Shown: piece by piece, positions 5,289-7,524 of the stretch | Numbering within the stretch: position 1 is the stretch's first letter | Layout: every line of letters starts with the position of its first letter | Assembly (NCBI GenBank): GCA_017502065.1 | Contig: JAFVVU010000167.1 | Location: forward strand, 1 to 7,524 | Reading direction: 5' to 3' | Length of the DNA: 7,524 nt | Origin: Clostridia bacterium | GTDB taxonomy: Bacteria; Bacillota; Clostridia; RUG12999 | Made by a program: the position numbers and the translations under genes | Notes under the pieces: generated by a model | Databases searched by the model: none | What the model was told of the DNA's origin: nothing | Seen by the model: the letters and a program-made list of their open reading frames with translations, nothing else

Positions 5289-5996
5289 ATGAAAGAAAAT
5301 ACATATGTTTACGGACTGAAAAAGGGTCTTGCAACAGGGCTCGGTTACCTTTCCGTTTCGTTCGGATTCGGAATAACCGCCGTTGGCAAGGGACTTTCGG
5401 GTCTTGAAGCAATTCTTATATCACTTACAAACTTAACCTCAGCAGGTCAGCTTGCCGGAATTACAGTAATCGCATCCTGCGGCAGTGTGCTTGAGCTGAT
5501 GCTGACACAGCTTATCATAAACCTGCGCTACTGCCTTATGGGACTTGCACTCACACAAAAGCTTGACGGAAGCTTTACCACCATGCACAGGCTTTTTATT
5601 TCATTTGGTATTACGGACGAAAACTTTGCCGTTGCCGCTGCCGAAAAAGGAAGCTTAAACCGGCGGTTTATGTACGGACTTATGACACTGCCGATTATAG
5701 GCTGGACACTTGGCACAGCGCTTGGCGCATTTGCAGGGCAGATTCTGCCCGCCGGTGTTTGCAGTGCACTCGGCATTGCAATTTACAGTATGTTTATTGC
5801 AATTATCATTCCTGATACAAAAACTGAAAAAGGCGTTCTTTGGGCAGTTGTTTTGTCCTCCGCCTTAAGCTGTGCTTTTTATTTTGTACCGCTTCTTTCA
5901 AAGGTTCCGCAAGGCTTCTCAATTATTATATGTGCGGTTTTGGTTTCCGCGCTTTTAGCATACTTTTTCCCGAAAAATTTTGAGGAGGAAGAGTAA
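5289..5996 (+). CDS. azlC: AzlC family branched-chain amino acid exporter, large subunit
   Basis: A protein of 235 residues, the usual AzlC length, with about seven or eight membrane segments. AzlC (BrnF type) forms a two-subunit exporter with AzlD for branched-chain and some related amino acids. Family features seen: N-terminal YGLKKGLATGLGYLSVSFGFG (8-28), SAGQLAG (51-57), NLRYCLMGL (78-86), TDENFAVA (109-116), and GWTLGTALGAFAG (138-150). The start at 5289 is chosen by its ribosome binding site and because the earlier in-frame ATG lies in the -10 region. The protein ends FEEEE, and those glutamate codons double as the ribosome binding site of azlD, which starts on the base after the stop. 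The substrate range of this copy is not known; branched-chain amino acids are the family default. No regulator gene of the AzlB/Lrp type is adjacent. Confidence 0.93.
   Translation: MKENTYVYGLKKGLATGLGYLSVSFGFGITAVGKGLSGLEAILISLTNLTSAGQLAGITVIASCGSVLELMLTQLIINLRYCLMGLALTQKLDGSFTTMHRLFISFGITDENFAVAAAEKGSLNRRFMYGLMTLPIIGWTLGTALGAFAGQILPAGVCSALGIAIYSMFIAIIIPDTKTEKGVLWAVVLSSALSCAFYFVPLLSKVPQGFSIIICAVLVSALLAYFFPKNFEEEE
5982..5993 (+). promoter_or_regulatory. Ribosome binding site of azlD inside the end of azlC
   Basis: GAGGAGGAAGAG codes for the last four glutamates of AzlC and contains AGGAGG (5983-5988), eight bases before the azlD ATG at 5997. It links the two subunits' translation. Confidence 0.85.
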
Positions 5997-6296
5997 ATGA
6001 ACTTTTTTGTATATTTAATCGCAATGGCAGGCGTAACATACCTCATCCGTATGATTCCGTTTACCTTTATGCGAAAGAAAATAAAATCCGTATTTATCCG
6101 TAGTTTTTTATACTACGTCCCCTATGCCGTTCTCGGCGCAATGACGTTTCCGTACATATTCTATTCAACCGGAAGCATTATTACCGCATCGGCAGGAGCT
6201 GCGGCGGCACTTGTGCTTGCATATTTTAATAAGTCGCTTATAACCGTTGCCGTTTGCTCATCTGTAGTTGCTTTTATAACAGGATTGATAATATAA
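5997..6296 (+). CDS. azlD: AzlD family amino acid exporter, small subunit
   Basis: A 99-residue, four-segment membrane protein, the normal size for AzlD (BrnE type), the small partner of AzlC. Typical features are VTYLIRMIPF (13-22) at the end of the first segment, YYVPYAVLGAMTFP (39-52) in the second, an alanine-rich third segment, and a fourth that runs to the C-terminus. The start codon abuts the azlC stop with no spacer, and the ribosome binding site lies in azlC, so equal or coupled production of both subunits is likely. It ends the operon: an intrinsic terminator begins immediately after the TAA. Confidence 0.92.
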   Translation: MNFFVYLIAMAGVTYLIRMIPFTFMRKKIKSVFIRSFLYYVPYAVLGAMTFPYIFYSTGSIITASAGAAAALVLAYFNKSLITVAVCSSVVAFITGLII

Positions 6297-6328
6297 AAAA
6301 AGAGTTGCTTTAAAAGCAACTCTTTTTT
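6297..6328. terminator. Bidirectional terminator between azlD and the convergent antiporter gene
   Basis: AGAGTTGCT (6301-6309) pairs with AGCAACTCT (6315-6323), flanked by A's on the left and T's on the right that extend the stem. On the plus strand it ends in TTTTTT after azlD; on the minus strand it ends in a run of T's after the antiporter stop at 6332. Only 35 bases separate the two stop codons. Confidence 0.92.
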
Positions 6329-6331
6329 GTT

Positions 6332-7524
6332 TTATTTATTCTTTATTTCATTCAGTTTATGCTGTCTGCGGTTCTTAACTTCATGCGGTATCGGTTTGAT
6401 ATCGCCTGCTGCCTGAAGTGCCTGTCTTGTGAGAAGCGGACCTATAAGCTCATAAATAAGCACTGCAAAAAGTGTTATATTTCTTATAAGGTTACCCTGT
6501 TCACCAAGCTGCATTGCTGTTGCGCACATTCCAAGTGCAACCCCCGCCTGCGGCAGAAGTGTTATACCAAGGTATTTACAAATACTCGGTTCGCATTTTG
6601 TAAGCTTTGCACTTCCCATTGCACCGAAATATTTTCCGAGAGAACGGAAAATGATGTATACAACACCGATAATAACGATTGCCATATCCATAAATACGTT
6701 AAGCTCAAGTTCTGCACCGCTGATTACAAAAAACAGCGCAAGAAGCGGAGCTGACCATTTATCCGATCTTTCCATGAGGTCGTGCGAAAGCGGACAGATA
6801 TTACAGAATATTGTACCAAGCATCATACAAACAAGAAGTGATGAAAAGCTTATATGTACCGGTCCGATATGAAAATCTATCATTGAAAGTGCAACTGTAA
6901 GGAACACAAATGCAATTGTCATATTAAGACGGTTTGTGTTTGAGTTGAACATTTTTTCAAGCTGTGTAAGTATCCATCCCATTATTGCGCCAAGTCCGAG
7001 GGAAGCTATAATTTCAACAAGCGGATTTACAATTATTGAAATGAAATCAACCTGATTTGTTATAAGTGTTTTTGCAATACCGAAAGATACTGCGAACACA
7101 ATAAGACCAACCGCGTCATCAAGCGCAACTATAGGAAGAAGCAGCTTTGTAAGCGGACCGTCCGCTTTATACTGACGGACAACCATAAGTGTTGCGGCAG
7201 GAGCAGTTGCAGTTGCAATTGCGCCAAGAACAATAACCTGCGGCATTGTAAGCTTATCCGGCATTAAAAGATGTACGCCGTACAGTGCTAAATCAACAAA
7301 CAGTGTTGCAACAAGCGCCTGAAGTATACCAATTACAGTTGCCTGTTTTCCTGTTTTTTTAAGGTCTTCAAGCCTGAATTCACTACCAATCGAAAAGGCA
7401 ATAAAACCAAGTGCAACTTCGGAAACAAGTCCGAGTGCGGCAACCGCTTCTCCTGATGCAAATCCGAAACCCTGTATTCCAAGTCTGCCTACGCAATAAG
7501 GTCCGATAAGCACACCGGCAATAA
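6332..7524 (-). CDS. Monovalent cation:proton antiporter (PF00999 type), 5' end outside window
   Basis: The minus-strand frame is open to the right edge. A GTG at 7513 is not the start: the codons before it continue an IAGVLIGPYCVG segment, typical of an early helix of Na+/H+ or K+/H+ exchangers. About 397 residues are visible, with eleven or so membrane segments. TATAPAATLMVV (residues 101-112 counted from the GTG) is the unwound helix region. ALDDAVGL (130-137) carries a double aspartate like that of the electrogenic NapA/NhaA-type antiporters, against Asn-Asp in electroneutral CPA1 members. A late helix with LLPQAGVALG follows. The tail is basic and cytoplasmic, with no TrkA-N (RCK) regulatory domain. 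It would exchange Na+ or K+ for protons; which ion cannot be told. It is convergent with azlD and shares its terminator. Confidence 0.9.
   Translation of the reverse strand, partial: IAGVLIGPYCVGRLGIQGFGFASGEAVAALGLVSEVALGFIAFSIGSEFRLEDLKKTGKQATVIGILQALVATLFVDLALYGVHLLMPDKLTMPQVIVLGAIATATAPAATLMVVRQYKADGPLTKLLLPIVALDDAVGLIVFAVSFGIAKTLITNQVDFISIIVNPLVEIIASLGLGAIMGWILTQLEKMFNSNTNRLNMTIAFVFLTVALSMIDFHIGPVHISFSSLLVCMMLGTIFCNICPLSHDLMERSDKWSAPLLALFFVISGAELELNVFMDMAIVIIGVVYIIFRSLGKYFGAMGSAKLTKCEPSICKYLGITLLPQAGVALGMCATAMQLGEQGNLIRNITLFAVLIYELIGPLLTRQALQAAGDIKPIPHEVKNRRQHKLNEIKNK

Noticed and set aside
6359..6754. Plus-strand 131-codon, cysteine-rich open frame opposite the antiporter gene
   Set aside because: It is antisense to well-conserved membrane segments, has no ribosome binding site, and its cysteines come from the complement of Ala and Thr codons.
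7511..7513. GTG as the start of the antiporter gene
   Set aside because: The frame continues to the window edge with residues expected in an early membrane helix, so the true start lies outside.

Overview
The window looks like the chromosome of a low-GC Gram-positive anaerobe of the class Clostridia, probably a gut-type lineage. The signs are strong purine-rich ribosome binding sites, sigma-A type promoters with 17-bp spacers, U-tract terminators, a DUF4364-like gene (a family I know mainly from Clostridia), a glycine riboswitch on a sodium:amino-acid symporter, and an AzlCD pair. I cannot name the genus.

Layout. Positions 1-2131 (minus strand) hold a two-gene cell-surface unit. The first gene encodes a 658-residue single-pass membrane protein with an N-terminal zinc ribbon, a von Willebrand factor A domain with an intact metal-binding motif, and a C-terminal C-type-lectin-like domain. 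Its end overlaps the start of a second gene for a small membrane-anchored, proline-rich protein that runs off the left edge. A consensus promoter at 2181-2209 drives this unit. Back to back with it, a plus-strand promoter at 2227-2255 drives a two-gene operon: a DUF4364-like winged-helix protein (2277-2819) and a YgjV-like membrane protein that starts with TTG (2826-3326).

The -35 box of a perfect-consensus promoter (3323-3351) overlaps the last codon of the YgjV-like gene. The roughly 290-nt leader that follows carries a tandem glycine riboswitch (about 3376-3549), a weak hairpin and a strong intrinsic terminator (3588-3620) upstream of an AgcS-type sodium:alanine/glycine symporter (3651-5189). 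An alternative pairing between the second aptamer and the terminator arm suggests a glycine-repressed (OFF) switch, which would suit an importer. After a palindromic terminator, another consensus promoter drives azlC and azlD, a two-subunit amino-acid exporter. A terminator at 6297-6328 works in both directions and also ends a convergent minus-strand monovalent cation:proton antiporter whose 5' end lies beyond the right edge.

How the genes fit together: the right half is a membrane-transport neighbourhood, with a glycine/alanine importer under glycine control, a separately transcribed amino-acid exporter and a cation/proton antiporter. The left half is a surface or adhesion unit facing a putative regulator. 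No mobile elements, CRISPR arrays, tRNA or rRNA genes were seen. The least ordinary items are the zinc-ribbon/vWA/lectin surface protein and the detailed wiring of the riboswitch expression platform.
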